20,505 nucleotides of DNA, taken from NCBI GenBank assembly GCA_014240055.1, contig JAAZXP010000005.1:22999-43503 (forward strand), given 5' to 3'. The DNA is from Methanobacteriota archaeon (GTDB taxonomy: Archaea; Thermoplasmatota; Poseidoniia; MGIII; CG-Epi1). Made by a program: the position numbers and the translations under genes. Under the pieces are notes generated by a model. It saw only the letters and a program-made list of their open reading frames with translations. It was not told where the DNA came from and did no database searches. The stretch's first letter is position 1; every line of letters starts with the position of its first letter. Below are positions 1 to 6,896 of this stretch, piece by piece.

Positions 1-627
1 GGGATGGGTAGTTATTCAGATTCTAATCATTCGCTACCTTTTTTGAAAAACAATGAAATTGCAGAGGCAAAAAACATTAATGAACAGGTCGTTTCTGCTT
101 TATTAGAGCATACAGGACACGCATACAAAGGAATACTTTACGGAGGATTTATGGCTACAAGGGATGGTGTTAAATTAATAGAATATAATGCAAGATTCGG
201 AGATCCTGAAGCAATGAATTTATTAAGTTTATTAGATACTGATTTTGCATCAGTATGCAGTGATATTGTAAATGGGAATTTAGGTTCAGTTAATTTCCGC
301 AAAGAAGCTTCCGTATGTAAATACATAGTTCCAGAAGGTTATGGGAGCAATCCAAGCCCTGATGCAAGTTTGGTAGTTGATAAGGGGCATGAAGAATTTT
401 CAAATTTTTATTATGCAGCAGTAAATTTGGATAAAGGCGGTAATATTTCCACAACTAGCTCAAGAGCTGGAGCTATGGTTTCGACTTCTTTAACTATCTC
501 TTCGGCCGAAGAAAAATGTGAGGAAGGTCTGGAATATGTATCAGGTAATAATTTATTTGTGAGGCATGATATCGCTAAACCACACTTGATTAAAAAACGT
601 ATAAAAAATATGGAGAATACAAGATGA
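1..627 (+). CDS. purD: phosphoribosylamine--glycine ligase (GAR synthetase), C-terminal part
   Basis: PurD joins 5-phosphoribosylamine to glycine using ATP to give GAR, the second step of de novo purine synthesis, in the cytoplasm. The window opens inside the gene: codon 1 reads Gly and the frame is already open, so the N-terminal half of a roughly 430-residue enzyme lies upstream. The visible part starts with GMGSYSDSNHSLPF, typical of the PurD ATP-grasp domain, and continues with YGGFMAT and the ATP-grasp/metal motif IEYNARFGDPEAMNLL. The end (AGAMVSTSLTISSAEEKCEEGLEYV) fits the C-terminal PurD subdomain. The ATG at 4 is an internal Met, not a start. The stop overlaps the start of the exchanger gene as ATGA, so the two are probably cotranscribed. 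Confidence 0.93.
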   Translation, partial: GMGSYSDSNHSLPFLKNNEIAEAKNINEQVVSALLEHTGHAYKGILYGGFMATRDGVKLIEYNARFGDPEAMNLLSLLDTDFASVCSDIVNGNLGSVNFRKEASVCKYIVPEGYGSNPSPDASLVVDKGHEEFSNFYYAAVNLDKGGNISTTSSRAGAMVSTSLTISSAEEKCEEGLEYVSGNNLFVRHDIAKPHLIKKRIKNMENTR

Positions 628-1550
628 GTTTGTTAGTGCCATTGTTTTTACTTGTGTTTGGTTTTATTTTATTAACCAAAGGAGCTGATTATTTCATAGA
701 TAATGCTGCAATTCTTGCCGAAGAAAAGGGCATTCCTCCCCATGTAGTAGGCGTTACAATTGTTGCCTTTGGTACTAGTTTACCTGAATTATTAGTATCA
801 ATTATCTCTTCTTTACAAGGTTATAATGATTTAGCGTTAGGGAATATTGTAGGTTCTAACATTTCTAATATTGGTTTAGTTTTAGGAACGTCTTGCTTTA
901 TTTTTTTCTATCTTTTGAATACGGAAATCAAACCTGAGGAAGACGCGAATAGTGACAGCTATGTTATGCTCTTTGCAGTTATTTTACTTTATTACTTTTC
1001 AAGAGACAAGATAATTTCCGATAGTGAAGGCATCGTTTTTTTCAGTCTATATGTCATTTATATGTATTGGCTCTACATTCGCTCAGTTAACTCTGATACA
1101 GATCCTGTAGAGCAGGATAATGTATCTTATGCTTTTCTTATTGGAGGTTTAGTGGCCTTGCTTATTGGTGCACAAATTACTGTGGACTCGGCAGTAGAGA
1201 TAGCAACTTATTTCGGAATTTCTGAAGTGGTAATTGGCCTTAGCATACTTGCTATAGGTACTAGCCTACCTGAACTTGCCGGAACTGTGTCTGCAGCTAA
1301 AAAAGGCCATAAGGAGATAGCAGTAGGAAATATCATTGGTTCAAACATTGCAAATATTTTTATGGTGATGGGGATTCTTGCTATTATTCGACCAATTGAT
1401 GTTGATGAGATGATATTAACAACAACAATGCCTTTACTAATGCTGATTACTGTAGCTACATTTGGCATGATTAGAGTCCCAATGAACCGATTATCTGGAT
1501 TAATATTCTTTAGTTTCTTTGCATTGTTTCTATACCAACTTGCCTTATGA
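624..1550 (+). CDS. CaCA-family sodium/calcium exchanger (YrbG-like)
   Basis: This is an integral membrane antiporter of about 10 spans, probably exchanging Na+ (or K+/H+) for Ca2+. The 308 residues carry the two inverted alpha-repeats that define the family. Alpha-1 is around residues 37-90 with GTSLPEL at about 50 and LGNIVGSNISNIGLVLG. Alpha-2 is around 200-250 with GTSLPEL at about 212 and VGNIIGSNIANIFMVMG. The Glu of each GTSLPE motif is a cation ligand in the family. A hydrophilic loop (residues about 105-115, rich in Glu/Asp) separates the halves. Length matches the prokaryotic family (about 310-330). The start overlaps the purD stop and the stop overlaps the nnr start, both as ATGA, implying translational coupling. 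The transported ion cannot be fixed from sequence. Confidence 0.93.
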   Translation: MSLLVPLFLLVFGFILLTKGADYFIDNAAILAEEKGIPPHVVGVTIVAFGTSLPELLVSIISSLQGYNDLALGNIVGSNISNIGLVLGTSCFIFFYLLNTEIKPEEDANSDSYVMLFAVILLYYFSRDKIISDSEGIVFFSLYVIYMYWLYIRSVNSDTDPVEQDNVSYAFLIGGLVALLIGAQITVDSAVEIATYFGISEVVIGLSILAIGTSLPELAGTVSAAKKGHKEIAVGNIIGSNIANIFMVMGILAIIRPIDVDEMILTTTMPLLMLITVATFGMIRVPMNRLSGLIFFSFFALFLYQLAL

Positions 1551-2917
1551 GAAAATTGATAGAGTTTCAAATATTAGATCAAAACGCTGAGAAACAGAAC
1601 TTTGATTTATCAATTCTGATGAACAATGCAGGCACTAATGTTGCAAATCACATAATTGATAATTATAATAATACTAAGATAGTTACAATTGTTTGTGGTA
1701 ATGGAAATAACGGTGGGGACGGATATGTTGTTGCAAATATTTTAATTGAAAAAGGATTTCAAGTAAATGTATTAAATTCAGGATTGCCTAAGTCAAGTGC
1801 TGCTAATAGAGCACTTTCTAATTTACAATGCGATATCATTCCTTTAGATGATTTGGGAAAATTTAAGGATAGCTCCGATATTCTTCTTGACTGTCTTCTA
1901 GGCTCTGGAATCAAGGGTGAAATCCGGTCGCCTTTGGATGAATACATTAGTTTAATGAATGGTTTTTCTCTAATAATCTCAGTTGACGTGCCTTCTGGAT
2001 TTGGAACAAAACATAGTATTATTCCCGACAAAACCCTTACGTTCCATGATTTTAAGACTAACATGAATAGTAAGAATAGTGGAGAAATAATACTCCTAGA
2101 TATTAATTTTCCGGCTGAAATTGATTCTATGACTGGCCCTGGAGAGCTGCTTCTTTATCCTGTTTGGAATACTAGTAATCGTAAGGGTGAGAATGGCAAA
2201 GTAGCAATAGTAGGTGGTGGACCTTTCTCAGGAGCTCCTTCGTTGGCAGCCCTAGGTTCTTATCGTTCAGGTTCCGATTTAGTTCATGTTTTTGTTCCTG
2301 AAAACTCCTATGAAGCAGTTTCAAAGTTTATACCTGAATTGATAGTCCACAAGTTAAATGGCGAACAAATTAATCCACATAACATTGAAGATTTATTCAA
2401 TTATGATTTTGACAGTGTTGTCATTGGACCTGGAATGGGTAAAGATTCAAAATCATTTGAAGCCGTTCAGATACTAATAGATAATTATGACAATGTAGTA
2501 ATTGATGCTGATGCTATTAACTTATACAATTTTTCTTCAAAAAATATAGTATTAACTCCACACAAGGGAGAGATTGAAAGGTTAGAAATTCGTCCTACTG
2601 AAGATGCTATGAATCAATTTGCCTTAGATAATAATATTACTTTAGTCTTAAAAGGTGAAACGGACTTTATTACTAATGGCGAATATTTTAAGTATAATAA
2701 AACAGGACACCCAAGAATGGCAGTTGGTGGGACTGGAGATGTTCTTGCTGGATTTGTAGGAACTTTATTAGCAAAAGGTTTGTCAGGGTATGAGGCTGGA
2801 CGTTTGGCCTGCTACAGTTTAGGCTTAGCTGGTGAGAAGTCATATGATGAAATAGGATCAGGTTTTCTTCCAACAGATTTAGCAGTATCACTGTCCAAAG
2901 TATTAAAAAAAAGCTAG
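1547..2917 (+). CDS. nnr: bifunctional NAD(P)HX epimerase / ADP-dependent NAD(P)HX dehydratase
   Basis: This enzyme repairs hydrated NADH/NADPH. The N-terminal YjeF_N domain (about residues 1-200) epimerises S and R forms, and the C-terminal ribokinase-like domain (about 215-456) dehydrates the S form. Visible motifs: LMNNAG near residue 25, the epimerase loop GNGNNGGDGY at 51-60, and DVPSGFGT near 147. In the dehydratase domain there are GKVAIVGGGPFSGAPSLAA, VVIGPGMG, VVIDADAINLY, LTPHKGEIERL and GGTGDVLAGF, with the catalytic-type Asp at about 398. At 456 residues it is slightly shorter than the usual 490-510, with no motif missing. Its ATG overlaps the exchanger stop. The TAG stop shares the palindrome CTAG with the stop of the convergent gene, so there is no spacer and no room for a separate terminator. 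Confidence 0.94.
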   Translation: MRKLIEFQILDQNAEKQNFDLSILMNNAGTNVANHIIDNYNNTKIVTIVCGNGNNGGDGYVVANILIEKGFQVNVLNSGLPKSSAANRALSNLQCDIIPLDDLGKFKDSSDILLDCLLGSGIKGEIRSPLDEYISLMNGFSLIISVDVPSGFGTKHSIIPDKTLTFHDFKTNMNSKNSGEIILLDINFPAEIDSMTGPGELLLYPVWNTSNRKGENGKVAIVGGGPFSGAPSLAALGSYRSGSDLVHVFVPENSYEAVSKFIPELIVHKLNGEQINPHNIEDLFNYDFDSVVIGPGMGKDSKSFEAVQILIDNYDNVVIDADAINLYNFSSKNIVLTPHKGEIERLEIRPTEDAMNQFALDNNITLVLKGETDFITNGEYFKYNKTGHPRMAVGGTGDVLAGFVGTLLAKGLSGYEAGRLACYSLGLAGEKSYDEIGSGFLPTDLAVSLSKVLKKS

Positions 2918-5214
2918 TTTCTTCTTTTTATTGTAATCAAAGATATTAAAAGTATGATTGTCACTAAGCTTGGATACGGAAGTGCTTGTTTATCTTCAAC
3001 AGTTTGTATGATTTCTTGTTGAGATAGCACCACTATATTTTGCTCATAAGAGTACAGCTTTCCATGGCCAGTATCAACTTCTATACTATAAACATAATTC
3101 CCTTCATTTTCAAAATATAAATCTGCGTAATAGTAATTTCCTTCTTCGTACATCAGTATTTTCTGTCCTTCCGCTAGAACTCCCTCATTATTTTCTGCAA
3201 TAATAACAGAAACTGACTCTGGATTTGGATAATCAATAATGGCACTAACCTTAATTTGGTCTTTTGAGTCAATGATTGGCGGTGCCAAAGAGTGGATTAG
3301 GTCTTTATTTTTTACATCAATATTTCTGTACAGAGTACTCATTCCGCCCCATTTGTCAATACATTCAATTTGCATTAGACATTCGCCATCTTCGTATTTT
3401 GTTGAATCCCACCAGAATTGGACATTGTTTTGACCACTTTCGAGTTCTATCCAAGGTCCACTATCAATCCTGTATCTTAGTGTATCTAGTGAGCTATAAT
3501 CATTAACACTTAGGTCAAATTCAGCATTAGCCGTTACATCGTCCGTATTTGAATTCAGTAATATGAAAGGAGGTGTACTGTCTGTTTCAAACAGCAGACC
3601 AGTTATTGTAACATATTCTTGGTTGTCTTCAGCTCGAATATCAATCCAGTGCCATCCATCCATTGTAGGCATCCAAGTACCTTCGTAGAGGTCATTACCA
3701 CCTGATGTGAGTTCTTTCCATGTTCCATTATCTATTCTGAATTCTACAGCAAGGATTCCTTCAGGGTCTGAAGCTACAGCTTCAATATTTATTCTTGAAC
3801 TGTAAAATTCTTCTTTGGGCTTAGTTATTTCCAGATAAGGATATGTGACATCTTCTTCATTGAAAACTGTAATATTAATATTCTTTTTTATTACATTATT
3901 GCTTTTATCACTTGATCTAAATGTGATTAGGTGGTCCCCATTTCCTGCACCAGCTTCTTGAGTATTCCAGCTTGCAATATATCCATCATTATCTCGTGAA
4001 TACATTTTACGCCAGCTTCCCTGATTGACATTAAATTCGACATCATCTATGCTATTATCATCAACCGTTTCTATGTCTAAGACTATAATGCCTTCGACAA
4101 TCTCACCCTCACTGGGAGATAATATTTCAAGAGTTGGAGGGTTTTCATCATTCAATATTTCTAAGTTAATAGTTTTAACAATACTTGATCCATCATCTAT
4201 TACCTTAATGGATAATTCATGCTCTCCATTGACTAAATCTTCCGTATTTATTTCCAAATCAAAATTTCCGTTAAAAGGTTCTAATTGAGTATCTATCCAT
4301 TCTCCCTGATTCCAACTGTAGTATACCTTTTGAATCTGAGATTTCTCACTAACTGCATTCCCTTGTAATTGGATATTTCCACTTAACAGTCCAGTCTGAG
4401 TTGATATTTCAAGTTCAGGAGGTATTGCAAAAGCGGTTTGTAAAACGTATTTATCAGATGATGCCGATTCATCGTTAAAAAAAGCTACAAATATATTGAT
4501 ATTATCATATTCGATATCAGAAAAGTCATTTCCATTCTTGTCTTCATGCTCTCCACCAATCCAAACAGTTGATAATTCCATTCTTTCATGCGGGTTAAGT
4601 TCTACGCTTTCTTCAAAAGCATAGTCTAGAAAACCAAAATGATATGGGTCCCCATCATAATTATTATACCTTGAAACTTTTTCGACAATATATGCCCTTA
4701 CATATCCATTAAATGTAGGATCTCCAAAAGGCGCATCTTCATTCCATGTCATGCCTAAACTAACACCTAATTGGTCAGCTCCAAGATGTTCCATTTCAAT
4801 TTCTAAAGATATGTCAGTATCTTCTCTCTGTGCACAATTATCTATTGCATTTTCATAATTAGCAGTGTCTGATTGTCCACCGGAAACCTTTTCGTCATTT
4901 CCATCAAATATTACAGTAGGATAACCAGTAACATCGGGATAGTCACCCATTCGGTCATCTGCCTTATCATTAACATCAGTAATCAATGCCACAAAGAAGA
5001 ACTTATCATCATAATATGGTTCATCCGGTATATCATCATAAATTTTCATCAAATTCTCAGCGGCACTGGGACAATAGACGCACCATGTTGCTGTAAACTC
5101 TTCACCAAAAACGGCATGAGTAAAATCTTCAGCAGGGATTTCTGCAGTAGGTGTAAATGGGATTGCAGTTATGCACAAAAGTGTTGCTAAAATAACATAA
5201 TTTAACTTATTCAC
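2914..5214 (-). CDS. secreted, membrane-anchored thioredoxin-like protein with Ig-like repeats
   Basis: The 766-residue precursor starts with a signal peptide (about residues 1-24, ending near PTAEIPA). Next is a thioredoxin-fold domain resembling Omp28-type proteins: GEEFTATWCVYCPSA gives a C45-V-Y-C48 pair after Trp44, and VTGYPTVIFDG supplies the cis-Pro at about 99. A beta-rich region (140-265) leads to four Ig-like repeats starting near residues 268, 357, 457 and 546, each with a W..L/W.dt pattern and a conserved DNxxI-type segment. The protein ends with a hydrophobic span (about 743-762) and KRRN, so it is probably displayed outside the cell and anchored at the C-terminus. The start is GTG, with a TATA-like box about 24 nt upstream. 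A thiol-disulfide role is inferred from CxxC plus cis-Pro; the substrate is unknown. Confidence 0.85.
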   Translation of the reverse strand: MNKLNYVILATLLCITAIPFTPTAEIPAEDFTHAVFGEEFTATWCVYCPSAAENLMKIYDDIPDEPYYDDKFFFVALITDVNDKADDRMGDYPDVTGYPTVIFDGNDEKVSGGQSDTANYENAIDNCAQREDTDISLEIEMEHLGADQLGVSLGMTWNEDAPFGDPTFNGYVRAYIVEKVSRYNNYDGDPYHFGFLDYAFEESVELNPHERMELSTVWIGGEHEDKNGNDFSDIEYDNINIFVAFFNDESASSDKYVLQTAFAIPPELEISTQTGLLSGNIQLQGNAVSEKSQIQKVYYSWNQGEWIDTQLEPFNGNFDLEINTEDLVNGEHELSIKVIDDGSSIVKTINLEILNDENPPTLEILSPSEGEIVEGIIVLDIETVDDNSIDDVEFNVNQGSWRKMYSRDNDGYIASWNTQEAGAGNGDHLITFRSSDKSNNVIKKNINITVFNEEDVTYPYLEITKPKEEFYSSRINIEAVASDPEGILAVEFRIDNGTWKELTSGGNDLYEGTWMPTMDGWHWIDIRAEDNQEYVTITGLLFETDSTPPFILLNSNTDDVTANAEFDLSVNDYSSLDTLRYRIDSGPWIELESGQNNVQFWWDSTKYEDGECLMQIECIDKWGGMSTLYRNIDVKNKDLIHSLAPPIIDSKDQIKVSAIIDYPNPESVSVIIAENNEGVLAEGQKILMYEEGNYYYADLYFENEGNYVYSIEVDTGHGKLYSYEQNIVVLSQQEIIQTVEDKQALPYPSLVTIILLISLITIKRRN

Positions 5215-5232
5215 AAGAATAGTTACGGTTTC

Positions 5233-5243
5233 TAATTAATAAG
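5233..5243 (-). promoter_or_regulatory. putative TATA box for the thioredoxin/Ig gene
   Basis: On the minus strand this reads CTTATTAATTA, centred about 24 nt upstream of the GTG at 5214. That spacing fits an archaeal TATA box driving a leaderless transcript. It lies just inside the gap behind the rpe stop, so the surface-protein gene may be transcribed separately from rpe. No experimental support. Confidence 0.35.
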
Positions 5244-5244
5244 T

Positions 5245-5868
5245 CTATCCCTTTTTCATGTCTTCTATTACTTTAATAGGATTCGATGAACCGAATATGG
5301 CGCTACCTGCAACTAAAAGATTGGCTCCAGCCTCTGCCAAGAGTCTGGCATTTTCAGGACCAACACCACCATCTACTTCTATTATTTTATCGGGATATTT
5401 TTCTCGGTATATTCTAACTCTTTCGATTGAATTTTCATGAAAGGATTGACCACAATACCCAGGTTCTACGGACATCACTAAAATAAGGTCCACATTTTCA
5501 ATATAGGGTTCAATAGCAGAAGAAGGTGTTGATGGATTTAGTGCAATACCTGCCTTAATATTGAGTTCTTTGATTAATTTAATAGCTTTCTCAGGATTGT
5601 TTGCTTCGACATGTACAGAGATAATATCTGCCCCAACGTCGCTAAAATCTTGAATAAAATCAGCAGGATTCGCCACCATCAAATGAACATCAATATCTGC
5701 TATCCCCCTCAAAGCTTTTACTAAATCAGGACCCATGGTTAGGTTAGGTACGAAGTGGCCATCCATAACGTCCATATGCAAATAGGCCGAATGAGGAGCT
5801 ACAAGCATAGCTTCTCTCTTCATTTCTCCGAAGTTTGCGCCTAACATTGAAGGTGCTATCTCAACCAC
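5245..5868 (-). CDS. rpe: ribulose-phosphate 3-epimerase
   Basis: Rpe interconverts D-ribulose 5-phosphate and D-xylulose 5-phosphate in the non-oxidative pentose phosphate pathway. The 207-residue TIM barrel is just under the usual 210-230. Visible landmarks: IAPSMLGANF with Ser7; LHMDVMDGHFVPN with His31 and Asp33; VHLMV with His62; MSVEPGYCGQSF, the phosphate/flexible loop region; VDGGV with Asp166; and VAGSAIFG near the end. His31, Asp33, His62 and Asp166 match the metal-binding and acid/base residues of the family. The start is GTG, inside the 8-nt overlap GTGGTTGA with the stop of the preceding gene, indicating coupled translation. Rpe is patchy in archaea; its presence suggests a transketolase-based pentose route here. 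Confidence 0.95.
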   Translation of the reverse strand: MVEIAPSMLGANFGEMKREAMLVAPHSAYLHMDVMDGHFVPNLTMGPDLVKALRGIADIDVHLMVANPADFIQDFSDVGADIISVHVEANNPEKAIKLIKELNIKAGIALNPSTPSSAIEPYIENVDLILVMSVEPGYCGQSFHENSIERVRIYREKYPDKIIEVDGGVGPENARLLAEAGANLLVAGSAIFGSSNPIKVIEDMKKG

Positions 5869-6355
5869 TTAGCGTCCTCGTTACAGAATCAATTATAAAC
5901 TTTTGGGATAAATCATGCCTTCTTTTTTGAACAACTCTGATAAAAACTTCGAGCTGTGAGGATTCCGTTCTCCACCATCTATCATAAAACCCATCTATTT
6001 TGTCTAAGTCACTTAAAATTAATTTAATTTGAGATTCTGGAAATTTAGGAGCACCGCTCTTATGCCCCAGTCTTGTTTCAAGCATATATTTCATTTTATT
6101 TAGGACTAATATATAGAAACCCTTTGGTTTAGCCTCCTCACCACTTAAATTTTTAATGATTCCAGTATCTAAACACCAATCATGTTTGGCCAGTTTCTTA
6201 TCTTCATCTTGGTAAACATCCATCCATATTCGTTCTGATGGAGGTGCAGGATTATGTTCGTCAATAATTTCTTCTTCGGTTTCCACATCCTCTACTTCTT
6301 CCTCTGAGCTCATTAACATAATCTTGAATGAACCGTTCTTATTAACTTTATTCAT
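5861..6355 (-). CDS. conserved-looking protein of unknown function with acidic N-terminus
   Basis: I do not recognise this family. From the ATG at 6355 it encodes 164 residues. A GTG one codon upstream (6358) and in-frame ATGs at about codons 13 and 15 are alternative starts; the last would give MSSEEEVEDVE as N-terminus. Residues about 16-40 are strongly acidic and probably disordered. The rest is a compact alpha-rich domain with many aromatic and charged residues, including IWMDVYQDEDKKLAKHDWC, KGFYILVLNKMKYMLE and YDRWWRTESSQLEVFI. There is no signal peptide or membrane span, so it is likely cytoplasmic. It is the first gene of a unit with rpe (8-nt overlap), which argues that it is real. 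It lies divergently from tRNA-Trp, with about 40 bp between them. Confidence 0.7.
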   Translation of the reverse strand: MNKVNKNGSFKIMLMSSEEEVEDVETEEEIIDEHNPAPPSERIWMDVYQDEDKKLAKHDWCLDTGIIKNLSGEEAKPKGFYILVLNKMKYMLETRLGHKSGAPKFPESQIKLILSDLDKIDGFYDRWWRTESSQLEVFIRVVQKRRHDLSQKFIIDSVTRTLSG

Positions 6356-6362
6356 CACAGAC

Positions 6363-6371
6363 TTTTTATTA
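6363..6371 (+). promoter_or_regulatory. putative TATA box of tRNA-Trp
   Basis: TTTTTATTA is centred about 30 nt upstream of the first base of the mature tRNA at 6397, the expected place for an archaeal box A. A second A/T block at 6388-6395 (ATAATATT) may serve the divergent minus-strand gene instead. Confidence 0.4.
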
Positions 6372-6396
6372 CAGTCTTCACATACAGATAATATTG

Positions 6397-6568
6397 GGGA
6401 GCATGGTGTAACCTGGCAGCATTGCGGGCTCCAATTATACAGGAATGATTGCTACAGGGTCTGCTGATATCGTGATGAATGATTGGAGCTATGACCTGTG
6501 CAAACTATGGGCTCCGGCTCAATAGGTGAGACCCGCCGATCTGGGTTCAAATCCCAGTGCTCCCACCA
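6397..6568 (+). tRNA. tRNA-Trp (CCA anticodon) with intron
   Basis: All cloverleaf parts are visible. The acceptor stem GGGAGCA (6397-6403) pairs with TGCTCCC (6558-6564), with discriminator A 6565 and encoded CCA 6566-6568. The D stem is GTGT/GCAT and the anticodon stem is GCGGG (6424-6428) with CCCGC (6532-6536). The anticodon loop starts CTCCAA, anticodon CCA at 6431-6433. The T arm is CTGGG-TTCAAAT-CCCAG (6541-6557). The two halves of the anticodon arm are separated by an intron, placed at the canonical 37/38 position as 6435-6530 (96 nt). At the junctions a bulge-helix-bulge can be drawn: bulges AA|T and AG|A, helix CTCC (6429-6432) with GGTG (6525-6528), which has one T-T mismatch. A73 and CCA anticodon both fit Trp. 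Confidence 0.93.
6435..6530 (+). ncRNA. tRNA-Trp intron containing a box C/D 2'-O-methylation guide RNA
   Basis: The intron contains a box C/D layout closed by a terminal stem, ACAGG (6439-6443) with CCTGT (6495-6499). Inside are C ATGATTG (6445-6451), D' CTGA (6464-6467), C' GTGATGA (6472-6478) and D ATGA (6491-6494). The guide before D (TTGGAGC, 6483-6489) is complementary to the anticodon loop GCTCCAA, and the fifth base upstream of D (G6486) faces C34. The guide before D' (GGGTCT, 6457-6462) is complementary to AGACCC across the intron/3' exon junction, and the fifth base upstream of D' (G6459) faces C39. Positions 34 and 39 are the known targets of the Haloferax-type pre-tRNA-Trp intron, so this is very likely a self-guiding RNA. 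Boxes C and D are degenerate. Confidence 0.85.
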
Positions 6569-6577
6569 TCCCATAAG

Positions 6578-6582
6578 TTTTT
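6578..6582 (+). terminator. oligo-T tract after tRNA-Trp
   Basis: Five consecutive T residues lie 10 nt past the encoded CCA, which is the usual form of an archaeal terminator. It is short, so read-through into the next gene is possible. The same A/T-rich stretch could also act as a TATA element for that gene. Confidence 0.3.
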
Positions 6583-6620
6583 ATCAATCATGTCCATTAT
6601 TGACTAATGAGGCGATACAA

Positions 6621-6896
6621 TTGAAGACTCAGATAACTAGGATTTCCTTTTATCAGAATGCTAAAATTTTAGCTATTTTGTATATGCCTATTGGTCTAAT
6701 TTATGCACTAATAGGTGCTGTATTCTTGTCAATGGATGTGGATTATCTTAGGTACACTGGCTATGTTTTTCTTTCAATGCCTCTCTGGCTTTCTCTAGCT
6801 GTTGTAGGCGCCCATTACGCAGTTGCTGCAGTTTACAACTTTTTAGCTTCTAAGGTTGGTGGATTCGAGTTTGAATTCACAGAAATTAAAGATTAA
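6621..6896 (+). CDS. small membrane protein, DUF3566-like
   Basis: The frame is open from inside the tRNA-Trp intron, but the upstream ATG at 6498 cannot be the start because it lies in the intron. The best start is TTG at 6621, preceded after 8 nt by GAGG (6609-6612), giving 91 residues. Two membrane spans are visible: about residues 16-38 (AKILAILYMPIGLIYALIG and on) and about 48-73 (YVFLSMPLWLSLAVVGAHYA). The end, AAVYNFLASKVGGFEFEF, resembles the conserved C-terminus of DUF3566-like small membrane proteins (YNxxAxxxGGIxxEL). No function is known. It ends directly against the convergent phosphatidyltransferase gene with no spacer. ATG 6684 is a possible later start but would remove most of the first span. 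Confidence 0.7.
   Translation: MKTQITRISFYQNAKILAILYMPIGLIYALIGAVFLSMDVDYLRYTGYVFLSMPLWLSLAVVGAHYAVAAVYNFLASKVGGFEFEFTEIKD

Noticed and set aside
1208..2064. Minus-strand open frames of 100-120 codons at 1208-1570 and 1759-2064
   Set aside because: They are shadows of the exchanger and nnr genes, whose family motifs are clear on the plus strand.
3239..5190. Plus-strand open frames inside the thioredoxin/Ig gene (3239, 3276, 4025, 4873)
   Set aside because: They overlap a continuous 766-codon minus-strand gene with signal peptide, CxxC and repeated domains. None shows a domain or start context.
6441..6499. Free-standing small RNA gene independent of the tRNA
   Set aside because: The boxes and stem lie wholly within the tRNA-Trp intron and both guides target that tRNA, so intronic processing explains the element.
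6498..6620. ATG at 6498 as start of the small membrane protein
   Set aside because: It lies in the tRNA-Trp intron, and the translation would run through the 3' half of the tRNA. A TTG with GAGG upstream gives a sensible protein.
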